Origin: Halomonas sp. TD01
Lineage (GTDB): Bacteria; Pseudomonadota; Gammaproteobacteria; Pseudomonadales; Halomonadaceae
Assembly: GCF_923868895.1 (NCBI RefSeq)
Contig: NZ_OV350343.1
Location: 1,240,001-1,304,000, forward strand
DNA length: 64,000 nucleotides
Direction of reading: 5' to 3'
Shown here: positions 37,781 to 46,436 of the stretch, in pieces
How positions within the stretch are numbered: position 1 is the first letter of the stretch
Layout of the letters: every line of letters begins with the position of its first letter
Notes under the pieces: model-generated
What the model saw: the letters and a program-made list of their open reading frames with translations, nothing else
Databases searched by the model: none
Told to the model about the DNA's origin: nothing
Position numbers and translations under genes: made by a program

Positions 37781-38101
37781 ATGTTGTTGAAATCATTTGT
37801 TAAAAACACTGCCGTTGTGGGCATGTCGCTGGGGCTTATCGCAAGCCCAATGGCGTTTGCGCACTCTTCTATTGAGCTGAATCAAGAACGTGCTGATAAC
37901 CAAGAGATTATTCAGCCTGAATCTCGTAACACATCGGGACCTGCGACCTATTCCGCTAAGGATTTGATCAACGATAACGAGAATACTCTGATATACACTC
38001 CTTCAAGCCGAGCCAGTAAAACTGATGACAGCTCAAAAGATAGAGCAGGTTATCGCGCTGAAGAACTAAACCGTGAAGAGGGTAGCAGTACACGCTGGTA
38101 A
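37781..38101 (+). CDS. Small secreted hypothetical protein (copy 2)
   Basis: A 106-aa protein with signal peptide MLLKSFVKNTAVVGMSLGL and a probable cleavage site after AFA near residue 27, like copy 1. The mature part is polar, rich in Asn, Ser, Glu and Asp, without cysteine. Shared features with copy 1 are the LG/FGL-IASP/VASP-MAFA/AAFA signal end, a TxxGxxxYxxxDLxxDE-like stretch and an acidic tail, though copy 2 ends in EEGSSTRW. ATG 37781 has AAGGAG 11 bases upstream; in-frame ATG 37760 is an alternative but spoils the signal peptide. Function unknown. Confidence 0.7.
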   Translation: MLLKSFVKNTAVVGMSLGLIASPMAFAHSSIELNQERADNQEIIQPESRNTSGPATYSAKDLINDNENTLIYTPSSRASKTDDSSKDRAGYRAEELNREEGSSTRW

Positions 38102-38146
38102 GTGGCGCTATGGCTAAATGTGTATGATGAAACAGCTTGTTTAGTA

Positions 38147-38173
38147 AAAAAGCCCTGCTTCGGCAGGGCTTTT
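38147..38173. terminator. Intrinsic terminator between convergent genes
   Basis: Stem agccctgc / gcagggct with ttcg loop, flanked by AAAA on the left and TTT on the right, so it can act on both the rightward small gene and the leftward copper chaperone gene. Confidence 0.85.
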
Positions 38174-38203
38174 GCGATTAAGGGCTATTTTCGGTTGATT
38201 CAG

Positions 38204-38683
38204 TTAATGCTGGTGATGGCGATCAGCCGCTGTACTGCCTTCTTGGGCACTTTGTACCCAAACCTCTATTTCAATATCGTCTTGCTGGGCAAATTCGAGC
38301 GTAATTGGAAAGCGGTCACCCTCTACCAGTGGTTGGTGTAGGCCCATTAGCATTAAGTGATAGCCTCCACCCGGGCGCATTGTCAGCGTTTCATCCTTAG
38401 CGATTTCGATGGCACTGACGTGGCGCATTTTCATCATATCGCCTTCCATCTGCATATCATGTAGTTCAACACTTTCACTCACAGGTGTCTGCGCACTAAC
38501 CAGTGTGACGGACTCTGTATGCGCCGTAATATCCAGGTAAGCAGCGCCATTTGTCACGCTGGGAGGCGTTGGCGTAGCAAAAGGATGAGCGACTCTTAAC
38601 TGGTCAGTTTGAACGTCGTGAGCCGACGCAAAAGAGATTGAGCCAGTGAGGAGAGCCGTCAACCAGAGCGCACGGGTTAGCAT
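38204..38683 (-). CDS. Periplasmic copper chaperone PCu(A)C
   Basis: PCu(A)C proteins bind Cu(I) in the periplasm and help deliver it to the CuA or CuB site of cytochrome oxidases. The 159-aa protein has a signal peptide ending ASA near residue 21. The copper site H-M-x10-M-x21-H-x-M pattern is visible: ELHDMQMEGDMMKMRHV followed by GGYHLMLMGL. A His-rich tail (DRHHQH) may add metal binding. Start 38683 (MLTRALWL). It is a single gene ahead of the cysZ unit in the same direction. Confidence 0.9.
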   Translation of the reverse strand: MLTRALWLTALLTGSISFASAHDVQTDQLRVAHPFATPTPPSVTNGAAYLDITAHTESVTLVSAQTPVSESVELHDMQMEGDMMKMRHVSAIEIAKDETLTMRPGGGYHLMLMGLHQPLVEGDRFPITLEFAQQDDIEIEVWVQSAQEGSTAADRHHQH

Positions 38684-38809
38684 GATCGTATTCCTTGTAG
38701 GAGCCTTATTTTCTTAACAAGGCGTATTCTTGATCTTGAGAATAATAGGGAAAGCCAAACAACCTTAAGGTAACAAATAGGTTGTGTCAGCGTTATAGCG
38801 ACTCAGCCA

Positions 38810-39544
38810 TTAGCGATGAGGCGAAATGTCGCGTGTTCCGCGGTAATGGTCGTCCCACATCAATACAGCGCCTGCCACTGCGCCGGGAATCAAGAACAAG
38901 TTGGCGAGAGGGATCCAGGTCACTAGCATAATCAACCCGCCGTAGGTGAGACTTGGCCACCACCGTTGCGATAGTCGTGTCCGCATATCGCGAAACGTTA
39001 TCTTATTGTTATCCATGGGATAATCTAAATAAGTTATTGCCATGATCCAGGCGGAAAAGAGAATCCACAAGATAGGAGCTATCAGGTTTAGGCCGGGTAT
39101 CCAGCTAATGATAAACAGTATCACCATGCGTGGCAGAATATAGCCGAGTTTAACTAGCTCGCGGCCTAAGGCATCGACGGCAGTTTTGGCTAGCCCGCGG
39201 TCATCGAGGGGTTCACGCCCTGTCGCTTGACGCTCTACCTTTGCCGCTAAAAAACCATAGAAAGGCGCGGCGATTAAATGGGTGACCAGGGTGAAGGTAA
39301 AAAAGATCACCAGCAGCAGGCTGATAAAGAACAGTGGCCAGATTAGCCATGAGAGCCACTCTAGCCAGCTTGGCACCATCGCCATGGCACTGTCCAGCCA
39401 GCCAGAAAAGCGATTGACCACGACGCTAAGCATGCTGGCATAAACGATGATATTGACCAGAATGGGTAGGAAAATATAGCGCCGCAGACCTTTCTGGTAC
39501 ACCAAGCGAGTGCCTCGACTCAGTGCTGTCATCGCATTCAACAT
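38810..39544 (-). CDS. cysZ: CysZ-like sulfate transporter (EI24 family)
   Basis: CysZ is an inner-membrane protein that supports sulfate uptake for cysteine synthesis. The 244-aa product has four strongly hydrophobic segments (about residues 24-45, 65-95, 140-175, 200-230) and the family wording LFFISLLLVIFFTFTLVTHLIAAPFYGFLAAKVE and LNLIAPILWILFSAWIMAITYLDYPMDNN, split here only by a polar loop. AAGGAGCAAGC precedes the ATG. It follows the phoU terminator, so it is probably a separate transcript. Confidence 0.9.
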   Translation of the reverse strand: MLNAMTALSRGTRLVYQKGLRRYIFLPILVNIIVYASMLSVVVNRFSGWLDSAMAMVPSWLEWLSWLIWPLFFISLLLVIFFTFTLVTHLIAAPFYGFLAAKVERQATGREPLDDRGLAKTAVDALGRELVKLGYILPRMVILFIISWIPGLNLIAPILWILFSAWIMAITYLDYPMDNNKITFRDMRTRLSQRWWPSLTYGGLIMLVTWIPLANLFLIPGAVAGAVLMWDDHYRGTRDISPHR

Positions 39545-39557
39545 GCTTGCTCCTTAT

Positions 39558-39587
39558 AAAAAACGCCCAGATGGGATATCTGGGCGT
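39558..39587 (-). terminator. Terminator of the pst-phoU operon
   Basis: Read leftward: ten-base stem acgcccagat / atctgggcgt with a five-base loop followed by TTTTTT (plus-strand A run 39558-39563). It lies 26 bp past the phoU stop and before cysZ. Confidence 0.9.
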
Positions 39588-39612
39588 ATTGCAGGAGGAA
39601 TCACGTGCTAGG

Positions 39613-40338
39613 TCAAGATTTTTTAAGTACCTGGGGGTCGATAGTGTCGGGATCGCTATGGCGGATATCTAACCCTTTTACCAAGTAGACGACGTACTCC
39701 GCCAAGTTGTTGGCATGATCACCCACGCGTTCTAAGGCACGTAGCACCCACATAATGCTAAGTACGGAGCTAATCGAACGTGAATCTTCCATCATAAAGG
39801 TCATCAGCGAGCGCATGGCGCTACCATACTCGTCGTCAACGAACTCATCTTCGCGCACAACTTGCATTGCAAGGTCGGTATCAAAACGCGCAAAGGCGGT
39901 CAGCGCGTCGCGAAGCATTTTACGTACATGCTCGCTGATATGGCGTACTTCCACTAAGCCACGAATGTTGCCACTATTTTCGCTTAACAGCAGCGCATTT
40001 CGAGCAATTTTGCTGGCTTCATCGCCAATACGCTCAAGGTCAGACGTTGCACGAATAACCGCCAACACCAAGCGCAAATCGGAAGCAGCCGGCTGACGAC
40101 GCGCCAGTACTCGCGTACATTCGTCGTCAATTTGCAGTTGCAGGTCGTTTACTTGGCGGTCGTTGTCGCGCACTTTCTCGGCAAGGCGGCTGTCGCCTTC
40201 AAGTAGCGCAAAAACAGCATCTTGCACTTGTTTTTCCACCAGACCGCCCATGGCCATCAGGTGGGTTTTTAGCTCTTCCAGCTCTTGATTGAACTGGCGA
40301 GAGATATGCTGGCTGTGGGTATCGCTCGTAATATCCAT
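39613..40338 (-). CDS. phoU: Phosphate signalling regulator PhoU
   Basis: PhoU links the PstSCAB transporter to PhoR and keeps the Pho regulon off when phosphate is plentiful. The 241-aa protein is made of two three-helix PhoU repeats; conserved stretches are HISRQFNQELEELKTHLMAMGG at the start (split over the first 30 residues), ASDLRLVLAVIRATSDLERIGDEASKIA, and LERVGDHANNLAEYVVYLVKG in the second repeat. The metal-binding E/DxxxD motifs are present in both. CAGGAGAGCTCA precedes the ATG. Last gene of the leftward pst operon, 30 bp after pstB. Confidence 0.96.
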   Translation of the reverse strand: MDITSDTHSQHISRQFNQELEELKTHLMAMGGLVEKQVQDAVFALLEGDSRLAEKVRDNDRQVNDLQLQIDDECTRVLARRQPAASDLRLVLAVIRATSDLERIGDEASKIARNALLLSENSGNIRGLVEVRHISEHVRKMLRDALTAFARFDTDLAMQVVREDEFVDDEYGSAMRSLMTFMMEDSRSISSVLSIMWVLRALERVGDHANNLAEYVVYLVKGLDIRHSDPDTIDPQVLKKS

Positions 40339-40368
40339 TGAGCTCTCCTGACGTGATGTCTTTGGGGC

Positions 40369-41184
40369 CTAGGTCATGCGGCCGGTGATGTAGTTTTCGG
40401 TGCGTTGTAAACGCGGGTTGGTGAACACTTGATCCGTTGGCCCGTACTCAACGAGTTCACCGTGCTGCAAAAAAGCCGTGTAGTCAGAAACCCGCGCGGC
40501 TTGCTGCATATTGTGGGTAACCAGCACTAGCGTTAGCTGTGATTTAAGGTTACGAATCAGCTCTTCAATTTTTAGCGTTGAGATAGGGTCTAACGCTGAC
40601 GCTGGTTCATCGAGTAGCAGTACATCCGGCTGTACGGCAAGTGTACGAGCAATGACTAAGCGCTGCTGCTGGCCGCCAGATAGCTGCCACGCCGAGCGAT
40701 GCAGCCGGTCTTTAACCTCATCCCACAGCGCTGCCGATGTAAGCGCCCATTCGATAATGTCGTCTCGTTTTCGCTTGGGTAAGCGTTGCTGTAAACGCAG
40801 GCCAAAGGCCACGTTTTCATAAATCGACATAGGGAAAGGGTTGGGTGTTTGAAACACCATCCCAACGCGCCGTCGTAATTCGGTAACATTCATGTCCGGA
40901 GCATGAATATCCTGGCCTTCAAGCTGAATATGGCCACTGTGTGTTACCGATTCATTAAGGTCGTGCAGTCGATTAATTGCGCGTAGCAGCGTCGACTTGC
41001 CACAGCCTGAAGGGCCAATAAAGGCCGTTACACGGTGGCGCGGTAGGTCTAACGTTAGGTCTCGCAACGCCATTTTCCCCGCATAAGCGAGGTGAAACTG
41101 TGCAATGCTCAAACAACGCTGTTCGGCAGAAAAACGCGTCACGGGTGCTAGAGCCGCATTGTCGGACGATAATGACGCTAACAT
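40369..41184 (-). CDS. pstB: Phosphate ABC transporter ATP-binding protein PstB
   Basis: ATPase of the high-affinity phosphate importer, 271 aa. Walker [10 protein letters not shown] is at residues 57-65, the Q-loop [23 protein letters not shown] follows (PstB-typical [11 protein letters not shown]), the signature LSGGQQQR near 168, Walker [13 protein letters not shown] near 189, and the His switch LVTHNM. All active residues are in place. Its first seven bases overlap the pstA end, so it is translationally coupled. Confidence 0.97.
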   Translation of the reverse strand: MLASLSSDNAALAPVTRFSAEQRCLSIAQFHLAYAGKMALRDLTLDLPRHRVTAFIGPSGCGKSTLLRAINRLHDLNESVTHSGHIQLEGQDIHAPDMNVTELRRRVGMVFQTPNPFPMSIYENVAFGLRLQQRLPKRKRDDIIEWALTSAALWDEVKDRLHRSAWQLSGGQQQRLVIARTLAVQPDVLLLDEPASALDPISTLKIEELIRNLKSQLTLVLVTHNMQQAARVSDYTAFLQHGELVEYGPTDQVFTNPRLQRTENYITGRMT

Positions 41185-42602
41185 TCGTTTCCTCGCTGAC
41201 GCCTCAGATAATGACGCAGAAATATGGCAGTTAGATTAAGCACGAGTACAATTAATACCAGCAGTAGCGCGGTGGCAAAAACTAATGGAATCGCGGCCTG
41301 CACATCTTCACCATGAAAGGCCGTATCAAATAAATGATAGCCGAGGTGCATAAACTTGCGCTCTAGGTGAAGGTAGGGAAACTCACCATCCACTGGCATT
41401 TGCGGCGCTAGTTTGGCGACGCCGACCAGCATTAGCGGCGCTACTTCACCAGCGGCTCTGGCAATGGCTAAAATCACCCCCGTTAGCATGGCGGGCATTG
41501 CCATGGGCAATACCACCCGCGTCAGCATTTCTAAACGTGTGGCGCCCAGCGCAACGGCGCCTTCCCGTTGGGCATCGGGTATGCGTGCTAGCCCTTCTTC
41601 GGTAGCGACAATCACCACGGGTAAGGTGAGTAAGGCGAGCGTTAGCGATGCCCACAGAAGGCCACCGGTTCCAAAGGTGGGAGAGGGCAGTTCATCACTA
41701 AAAAACCAGCTGTCGATAGAGCCGCCTATTCCATATACAAATACCCCAAGGCCAAACACGCCATAAACAATCGAGGGCACGCCCGCAAGGTTGCGTACGC
41801 CAATGCGTACTAAACGTGTTAAGCGGTTTTGGTGGGCGATTTCGTTAAGATAAATAGCGGCGAGAACCCCAAACGGGGTAACGATTACTGACATCAAAAT
41901 AACCATTAACACGGTGCCAAAAATGGCTGGCCACACACCTCCGCCAGTATTCGCGGCGCGCGGCCCCTCGCTTAGAAATTGCCAGATGCGCTGTCCCCAG
42001 GCGATGGTTTTTTGCCCCCATGACATAGCATTCGGTGTCTGAAAATGGCTAACACTCGCCAGCGGCTGACGAAGGGTTTGGCCGTCAGCGGTGGCTAACA
42101 GTAACTCTCCGGGGGGGCGCTGGTTGACGGGAAAGGCAAGCGCATCACGGATGAAGGCCCAGGCAGCTTGTTCTGTTAGCCGTTGATCGCCATTCTCCAC
42201 AGCGATTAAGCGGCCAATAAAATCACCCCATGGGGCGCGCGTTATGCGGATAAGGTCTGCTGGCTCAGCCTGCTGGTTAATCTCATCAATGGAAATCCAC
42301 TGCCAGTTGCTTCCCGTAACCTCCTGATTTCCGGTGAAATAGAGCCGTTCTGTACCTGCCCCTTTGGGCAGCGTCGTTTCACGAACCGACTGTCCAATAA
42401 CGATGTCACCTGACTTCAGGGTAATTTCCTCTAATGACGCTGGCCAAAAATGGCCTAACCCGCGAATCGCCAGTAGCGTTAATAATGATGCCAACATTAA
42501 TAACGAAAGCGCCACGCAGGCAGCGCACAGCCACGGCCAGAGTCCGCTGCCGCTCATTTTTAAAAAACCAACTTTTGAAAAACCAGCACGCTGCCAATGC
42601 AT
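41178..42602 (-). CDS. pstA: Phosphate ABC transporter permease PstA, long form
   Basis: Inner-membrane permease of the phosphate importer, 474 aa, well above the ~300 of E. coli PstA. A first membrane helix (about residues 20-46) is followed by some 180 mainly polar residues (about 50-225) before the conserved permease core: [36 protein letters not shown], and the EAA loop [24 protein letters not shown]. The long first loop recurs in marine gammaproteobacterial PstA proteins. The pstC stop and pstA start share one base, and pstA overlaps pstB by seven. Confidence 0.93.
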   Translation of the reverse strand: MHWQRAGFSKVGFLKMSGSGLWPWLCAACVALSLLMLASLLTLLAIRGLGHFWPASLEEITLKSGDIVIGQSVRETTLPKGAGTERLYFTGNQEVTGSNWQWISIDEINQQAEPADLIRITRAPWGDFIGRLIAVENGDQRLTEQAAWAFIRDALAFPVNQRPPGELLLATADGQTLRQPLASVSHFQTPNAMSWGQKTIAWGQRIWQFLSEGPRAANTGGGVWPAIFGTVLMVILMSVIVTPFGVLAAIYLNEIAHQNRLTRLVRIGVRNLAGVPSIVYGVFGLGVFVYGIGGSIDSWFFSDELPSPTFGTGGLLWASLTLALLTLPVVIVATEEGLARIPDAQREGAVALGATRLEMLTRVVLPMAMPAMLTGVILAIARAAGEVAPLMLVGVAKLAPQMPVDGEFPYLHLERKFMHLGYHLFDTAFHGEDVQAAIPLVFATALLLVLIVLVLNLTAIFLRHYLRRQRGNEC

Positions 42603-43720
42603 TAGAGTGTGCTCCCTAAGCGTTGATAGCGTCGGCGCAGGCGCTGCCTGACAATTTCAGCTAGCGTGTTTACCACAAAGGTAAAAATGAACAAGGCCAG
42701 GGCTGCCAGTATCAGTAAGTGATAGGTTAGTCCGCCCGGTGAGGCCTCGGGAAGCTCAATGGCGATAGAGGCTGATAGTGAACGCAGCCCTTCAAACGGA
42801 CTGGCGCTGAAGAGCGCTGTGTTGCCGCTGGCCATTAAGACAATCATGGTTTCGCCAACAGCACGGCCAGCGCCAATCATCACCGCTGAAAAAACCCCGG
42901 GAGCAGCTGTGGGTAAAGCAACTTTCCAAAGTGCTTGCCAGCGACTAGCACCCAATGCTTGGGCGCCTTCCATTAATGTGGAAGGCACATCGGCAAGCGC
43001 ATCTTCTGCGAGTGAATAAATACTGGGAATCACCGCAAACCCCATGGCAATACCCACAATCAATGCATTTCGCGTGGCGTAATCAAGGCCGTAACGTTGA
43101 TCCAGCAAGCGACGCAGGTCGCCACCAAACCAGTGCTGCTCAATGATGGGGGCAAGCCACATTGCCAGTAAGGCCATGCCTGCCAGCCAGGGAATAAGCC
43201 ATAAGCCCGCCCAAGAAAGCGGTAGTCGTCGGCGAACCCAGGTGGCCGTTCGATACCACAGATATCCCGCTAGGGCTGCGCTAAGTGGTAACCAAATAAT
43301 AATCATCAAGGTACTGGCCAGGTTTCGTTCCACCCAGGGGGCGAGTAGTAAACCGGCAATAAAACCGACGACAACGCCAGGCACGGCCTCCATCAACTCA
43401 AGCGTTGGCTTCAAACGGCTACGGAGTCGCGCGGACATAAATAGCGCAGAGTACATTGCCGCACCCAGGGCAATGGGCGTTGCGAATAGCATTGCAGCCA
43501 GTGCAGCTTTTAACGTGCCCCAGGCAAGGGGCGAGAGTTTGGCAAGGGGGAGCGTGTCGCTAAACGCGAGCAGCGGTAGCGTTTCCCAAACGAGGAAGAC
43601 GCCAATTGCTAAAATGGCCAACAAAACACCGATACCACCGGCGGTAATCAGTCCGGTGGCAATACGGTCTTGTACGTGGCGCAGCGGCTGACGCGAAAAA
43701 GGTAGCCGAGGAAGAGTCAT
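42602..43720 (-). CDS. pstC: Phosphate ABC transporter permease PstC, compact form
   Basis: Inner-membrane permease partner of PstA, 372 aa. After the first helix (about 22-45, TAGGIGVLLAILAIGVFLVW) the protein runs almost straight into SPLAWGTLKAALAAMLFATP and the permease core with MEAVPGVVVGFIAGLLLAP and the EAA loop EGAQALGASRWQALWKVALP. Many marine relatives, including those with a long PstA, carry a further ~350-residue insert between the first helix and the core, absent here. The ATG has no ribosome site of its own but overlaps the stop of a short upstream frame (ATGA). Confidence 0.92.
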   Translation of the reverse strand: MTLPRLPFSRQPLRHVQDRIATGLITAGGIGVLLAILAIGVFLVWETLPLLAFSDTLPLAKLSPLAWGTLKAALAAMLFATPIALGAAMYSALFMSARLRSRLKPTLELMEAVPGVVVGFIAGLLLAPWVERNLASTLMIIIWLPLSAALAGYLWYRTATWVRRRLPLSWAGLWLIPWLAGMALLAMWLAPIIEQHWFGGDLRRLLDQRYGLDYATRNALIVGIAMGFAVIPSIYSLAEDALADVPSTLMEGAQALGASRWQALWKVALPTAAPGVFSAVMIGAGRAVGETMIVLMASGNTALFSASPFEGLRSLSASIAIELPEASPGGLTYHLLILAALALFIFTFVVNTLAEIVRQRLRRRYQRLGSTL

Positions 43721-43767
43721 GTCGACATCATAGAAAAGCGATAGCCATCACAAAAATAAGCATGCAT
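43717..43767 (-). CDS. Putative 16-codon leader peptide coupled to pstC
   Basis: Reading leftward after pstS, AAGGAG lies eight bases before an ATG that opens MHAYFCDGYRFSMMST and ends in a TGA overlapping the pstC ATG (ATGA at 43717-43720). The pstC start itself lacks a purine-rich site, so ribosomes may reach it only by first translating this short frame. It sits directly after the second Pho box. The peptide matches nothing I know; the spacing and overlap suggest a coupling device or control element. It could also be chance in a 96-bp gap. Confidence 0.5.
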   Translation of the reverse strand: MHAYFCDGYRFSMMST

Positions 43768-43797
43768 GGTCGAGTCTCCTTACCCTATCGTTTATTT

Positions 43798-43815
43798 ATG
43801 ACAATTAAATGACAG
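43798..43815 (-). promoter_or_regulatory. Pho box between pstS and pstC
   Basis: On the minus strand the sequence is CTGTCATTTAATTGTCAT: two TGTCAT half-sites 11 bases apart, matching the Pho box consensus closely. It starts one base after the pstS stop and lies about 30 bp before the leader frame. It suggests that pstC-pstA-pstB-phoU has its own PhoB-activated promoter. No equally good box is visible upstream of pstS. Confidence 0.75.
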
Positions 43816-43816
43816 C

Positions 43817-44770
43817 TTACGGGTCTTGGCGTTGGGCATCGCGTAAGTGATCAGGAAGCGGCACAAAGCCCGCTGCTTTGACAATTTGCTGACCCTCGTC
43901 GGAAAAGATAAGTGCCAGAAATGCTTGTTCCACGGGGGGTAATGACTCGCTGGGCGGCAGGTTAACGTAAAGATAGAGATCGCGTGATAATGGATAATTT
44001 CCCTGCTGAATCGAGCGTTCATTGGGCGCAACGGCAGCCCCGTGTTCATTCACGAGGCGCAGAGCACGCACCATCGGATTTAAATGGTTATAGCCTGCAT
44101 AGCCCATCGCATTGAAAGACTCTCCCACTGCAGCAATGACCGCCGATGAACCGGGGTGCTCGCTAATATCAAGGCGAAACTCGCCATCGCAAAGGGCTCT
44201 TGCCTGAAAGAGGCCATGAGTACCTGACGCCAGATTACGGCCATGCAGAGCTATTTGGCCATAGGGCCAATCCGTTGTCGGAATAAGCGTGCTCCAGCGC
44301 CGGATGGGATGGGGAGCACCGCAAGCGAGACTAGTTGAAAAAATCGCATCGACTTGTTGGAGTGTCAGGGTATCCAATGGGTTATGGCGATGCACCACGA
44401 CTACTAATGCGTCCCGAGCAACACGAAGTTCAAGCGGTGGATAACCATAACGGTCAATAAACTGCAGGCGTTCTCCATTGGTCATGGGGCGCGACATTGG
44501 CCCTAGGCGGGTGGTGCCAGCCACTAAGGCGGTCGGTGCGCTAGCTGAGCCTCCGGCCTGAAACTGCAGATTGATCTCTGGATAGCGGGCGTTTAAGGCT
44601 TCCCCCCAGCGCAGTACCAGGCCCGCCATGGTGTCAGAGCCGACGGCACCTAACGTGCCGCTCACCGAAGCTGTCTGACCCCAGGCAAGATTGCCTGCCA
44701 TCAGAAGCCAGCCAGTCAGAAGCAGTAGCAGTCGATGTTTCCTCACACGTCGTAAATTGTAACGCTTCAA
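43817..44770 (-). CDS. pstS: Phosphate ABC transporter substrate-binding protein PstS
   Basis: Periplasmic phosphate-binding protein, 317 aa. A long basic N-terminus and hydrophobic core (LLLLLTGWLLMAGNLAWG) form the signal peptide, cleaved near residue 31. Family landmarks are GAVGSDTMAGLVLRWGEAL, FQAGGSASAPTALVAGTTRLGPMSR with phosphate contacts, VARDALVVVVHRHNPL, LHGRNLASGTHGLFQ and ESFNAMGYAGYNHL. TTG 44770 follows GAGGGG at good spacing and is the likely start; a GTG eight codons further in is an alternative. Divergent from the thioesterase gene, 84 bp away. Confidence 0.9.
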   Translation of the reverse strand: MKRYNLRRVRKHRLLLLLTGWLLMAGNLAWGQTASVSGTLGAVGSDTMAGLVLRWGEALNARYPEINLQFQAGGSASAPTALVAGTTRLGPMSRPMTNGERLQFIDRYGYPPLELRVARDALVVVVHRHNPLDTLTLQQVDAIFSTSLACGAPHPIRRWSTLIPTTDWPYGQIALHGRNLASGTHGLFQARALCDGEFRLDISEHPGSSAVIAAVGESFNAMGYAGYNHLNPMVRALRLVNEHGAAVAPNERSIQQGNYPLSRDLYLYVNLPPSESLPPVEQAFLALIFSDEGQQIVKAAGFVPLPDHLRDAQRQDP

Positions 44771-44854
44771 ACGACACCCCTCTTGTGATTAACTATTACC
44801 AGCCTATTGCGATGCAGCAACATCACAACAATAACCTTTTGAAGCGACCACCTT

Positions 44855-45268
44855 ATGACACCGCTGGATACCGATTTGGACGATGTGCCTGCTCCGCAGG
44901 GGCAGCTCACCTTAAAGTTACTGGCTTCTCGGCAAGATACCAATCTCTATGGTGATATTCCGGGTGGCTGGCTAGTTAACCAGATGGACCAAGCCGCCGA
45001 ACTGGCTGCGGGCCGAGAAGCAGGCGGACGCACAGCGACCGTGGCTATTGAGGCGATGGATTTTTTAAGTCCGGTGCGCGTGGGTTCTATGGTGAGTGTC
45101 TATACTAGCGTGCGGGAAATAGGCCATAGCTCGATTAAGATTGATGTCGAAGTATGGGTACGTCCACCTCAAGGCCGCCATTTGGAAGAGCGACAGAAAG
45201 TGACCGAAGCGCGCTTTGTGATGGTGGCGTTGGATGATAATGGGCGTATCCGCGCGGTACACAGCTGA
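44855..45268 (+). CDS. Acyl-CoA thioesterase (YciA/hotdog fold)
   Basis: A 137-aa hotdog-fold enzyme expected to hydrolyse acyl-CoA to free acid and CoA in the cytoplasm. The pattern DTNLYGDIPGGWLVNQMDQA near residues 28-47 contains the catalytic Asp/Asn region of the YciA-type group; VAIEAMDFLSPVRVGSMVSVY, KIDVEVWVR and VTEARFVMVALDDNGR follow in the family order. It stands alone with a terminator behind it. Substrate chain length is not predictable. Confidence 0.9.
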   Translation: MTPLDTDLDDVPAPQGQLTLKLLASRQDTNLYGDIPGGWLVNQMDQAAELAAGREAGGRTATVAIEAMDFLSPVRVGSMVSVYTSVREIGHSSIKIDVEVWVRPPQGRHLEERQKVTEARFVMVALDDNGRIRAVHS

Positions 45269-45292
45269 GAAATCTGCTGATCATCAGCATCG

Positions 45293-45317
45293 AAAAAGGG
45301 CGCCTTGGCGCCCTTTT
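45293..45317. terminator. Bidirectional intrinsic terminator
   Basis: Stem gggcgc / gcgccc with a four-base loop, flanked by AAAAA on the left and TTTT on the right, between convergent thioesterase and TRAP genes. Confidence 0.85.
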
Positions 45318-45347
45318 GTGTGTCGCGACTAGAAGTTGGCGGAATGC

Positions 45348-46436
45348 CTAGGCACCGACGTTGTCGCGGTTTTTTAGATAGGCGTATTCGCCGACATCGC
45401 TGAACGGACGCACCAATTTCTGGAAGGCCGAGTAAGATTCATAAACCCGGCGAGACTCTTCGTCATTGTCTACTTGGCGCTGGATAGCCTCTTTTGAGGA
45501 TTCATACAGCGCTGCCATCACATCTTCCGGGAAGGTGCGTAGTTGAACACCGTGTTCATCGACCAGTGTTTCAAGCGCCTGAGCATTACGGTAGGCAAAT
45601 TCGCTGATCATAGCGAGATTGGATGCCCGTGCGGCTTCGCGAATGACATCTTGAAGATCTTCTGGCAGGGCATTCCAGGCGTCTAAATTAACAGTGCCTT
45701 CCAGCACGGCTGTCGGCTCGTTCCACGCGGAGGTGTAGTAGTAATCCGCCACTTGGTGAAGGCCAAACGCCATGTCATTGTAAGGCCCGACCCAGTCTGC
45801 TGCATCGAGCGCACCGGTTTGCAGCGAGGTGAAAATTTCTGAGCCCGCCATATTGACGGTACTAACGCCAATGCCGTTCATCGCTTCGCCGGCAAGTCCT
45901 GGCAGGCGAAGTTTCAGGCCCTGCATGTCATCTAGGGAATTGATCTCTTTTTTGAACCAGCCGCCCATTTGCGTGCCGGTGTTGCCGACAGCGAAAGGCT
46001 TCAGGTTGTGGTTGGCGTAGATTTCATCCCACAGTTCCTGGCCGCCGCCGTGATATAGCCACGCGTTCATTTCAGTTGTGTTCATACCGAACGGTACAGC
46101 GGTGAAAAACTGTGAGGCCGCGACTTTGCCACGCCAGTAGTAGGACGCGGAATGGCCCATCTCTGCGGTACCCGCAGCGACCGCATCGAACACTTCAAGC
46201 GCTGGAACAAGCTCACCAGCGCCATGTACGCGTATGCGCATGCGGCCATTGGAGAGTTGCTCGACCCGGCGTGCGAAGTCATTGGCACCTGTGCCCAGGG
46301 CCGGGAAGTTTTTCGGCCAGGAGGTCACCATATCCCAGGTGTAGGTTTCGTTGGCGCTAGCAGTAGAAACAAAAGGCGCAGCAGCGACACCGGCGGCACC
46401 GAAGCCGGCGGTTTTCAGAAATTGGCGGCGTTGCAT
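45348..46436 (-). CDS. TRAP transporter substrate-binding protein (DctP family), Tat-type signal
   Basis: Periplasmic binding protein of the TRAP (DctP) type, 362 aa. The N-terminus MQRRQFLKTAGFGAAGVAA has a twin-arginine motif and cleaves near ASA-NE (residue ~30). The mature part has YTWDMVTSWPKNFPALGTG, FNTTE-like VPFGMNTTEMNAWL, GGGQELWDEIY, and LKLRLPGLAGEAMNGIGV, the stretch holding the Arg that binds a carboxylate. This wording is shared with DctP proteins for keto acids and related carboxylates. No DctQ or DctM membrane gene lies next to it, so it is an orphan in this window. ATG 46436 is preferred: GGAG is 11 bases away, against two for ATG 46445. Confidence 0.9.
   Translation of the reverse strand: MQRRQFLKTAGFGAAGVAAAPFVSTASANETYTWDMVTSWPKNFPALGTGANDFARRVEQLSNGRMRIRVHGAGELVPALEVFDAVAAGTAEMGHSASYYWRGKVAASQFFTAVPFGMNTTEMNAWLYHGGGQELWDEIYANHNLKPFAVGNTGTQMGGWFKKEINSLDDMQGLKLRLPGLAGEAMNGIGVSTVNMAGSEIFTSLQTGALDAADWVGPYNDMAFGLHQVADYYYTSAWNEPTAVLEGTVNLDAWNALPEDLQDVIREAARASNLAMISEFAYRNAQALETLVDEHGVQLRTFPEDVMAALYESSKEAIQRQVDNDEESRRVYESYSAFQKLVRPFSDVGEYAYLKNRDNVGA

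Noticed and set aside
44771..44854. Pho box upstream of pstS
   Set aside because: No pair of TGTCA-like half-sites 11 bases apart is present on either strand of this gap.
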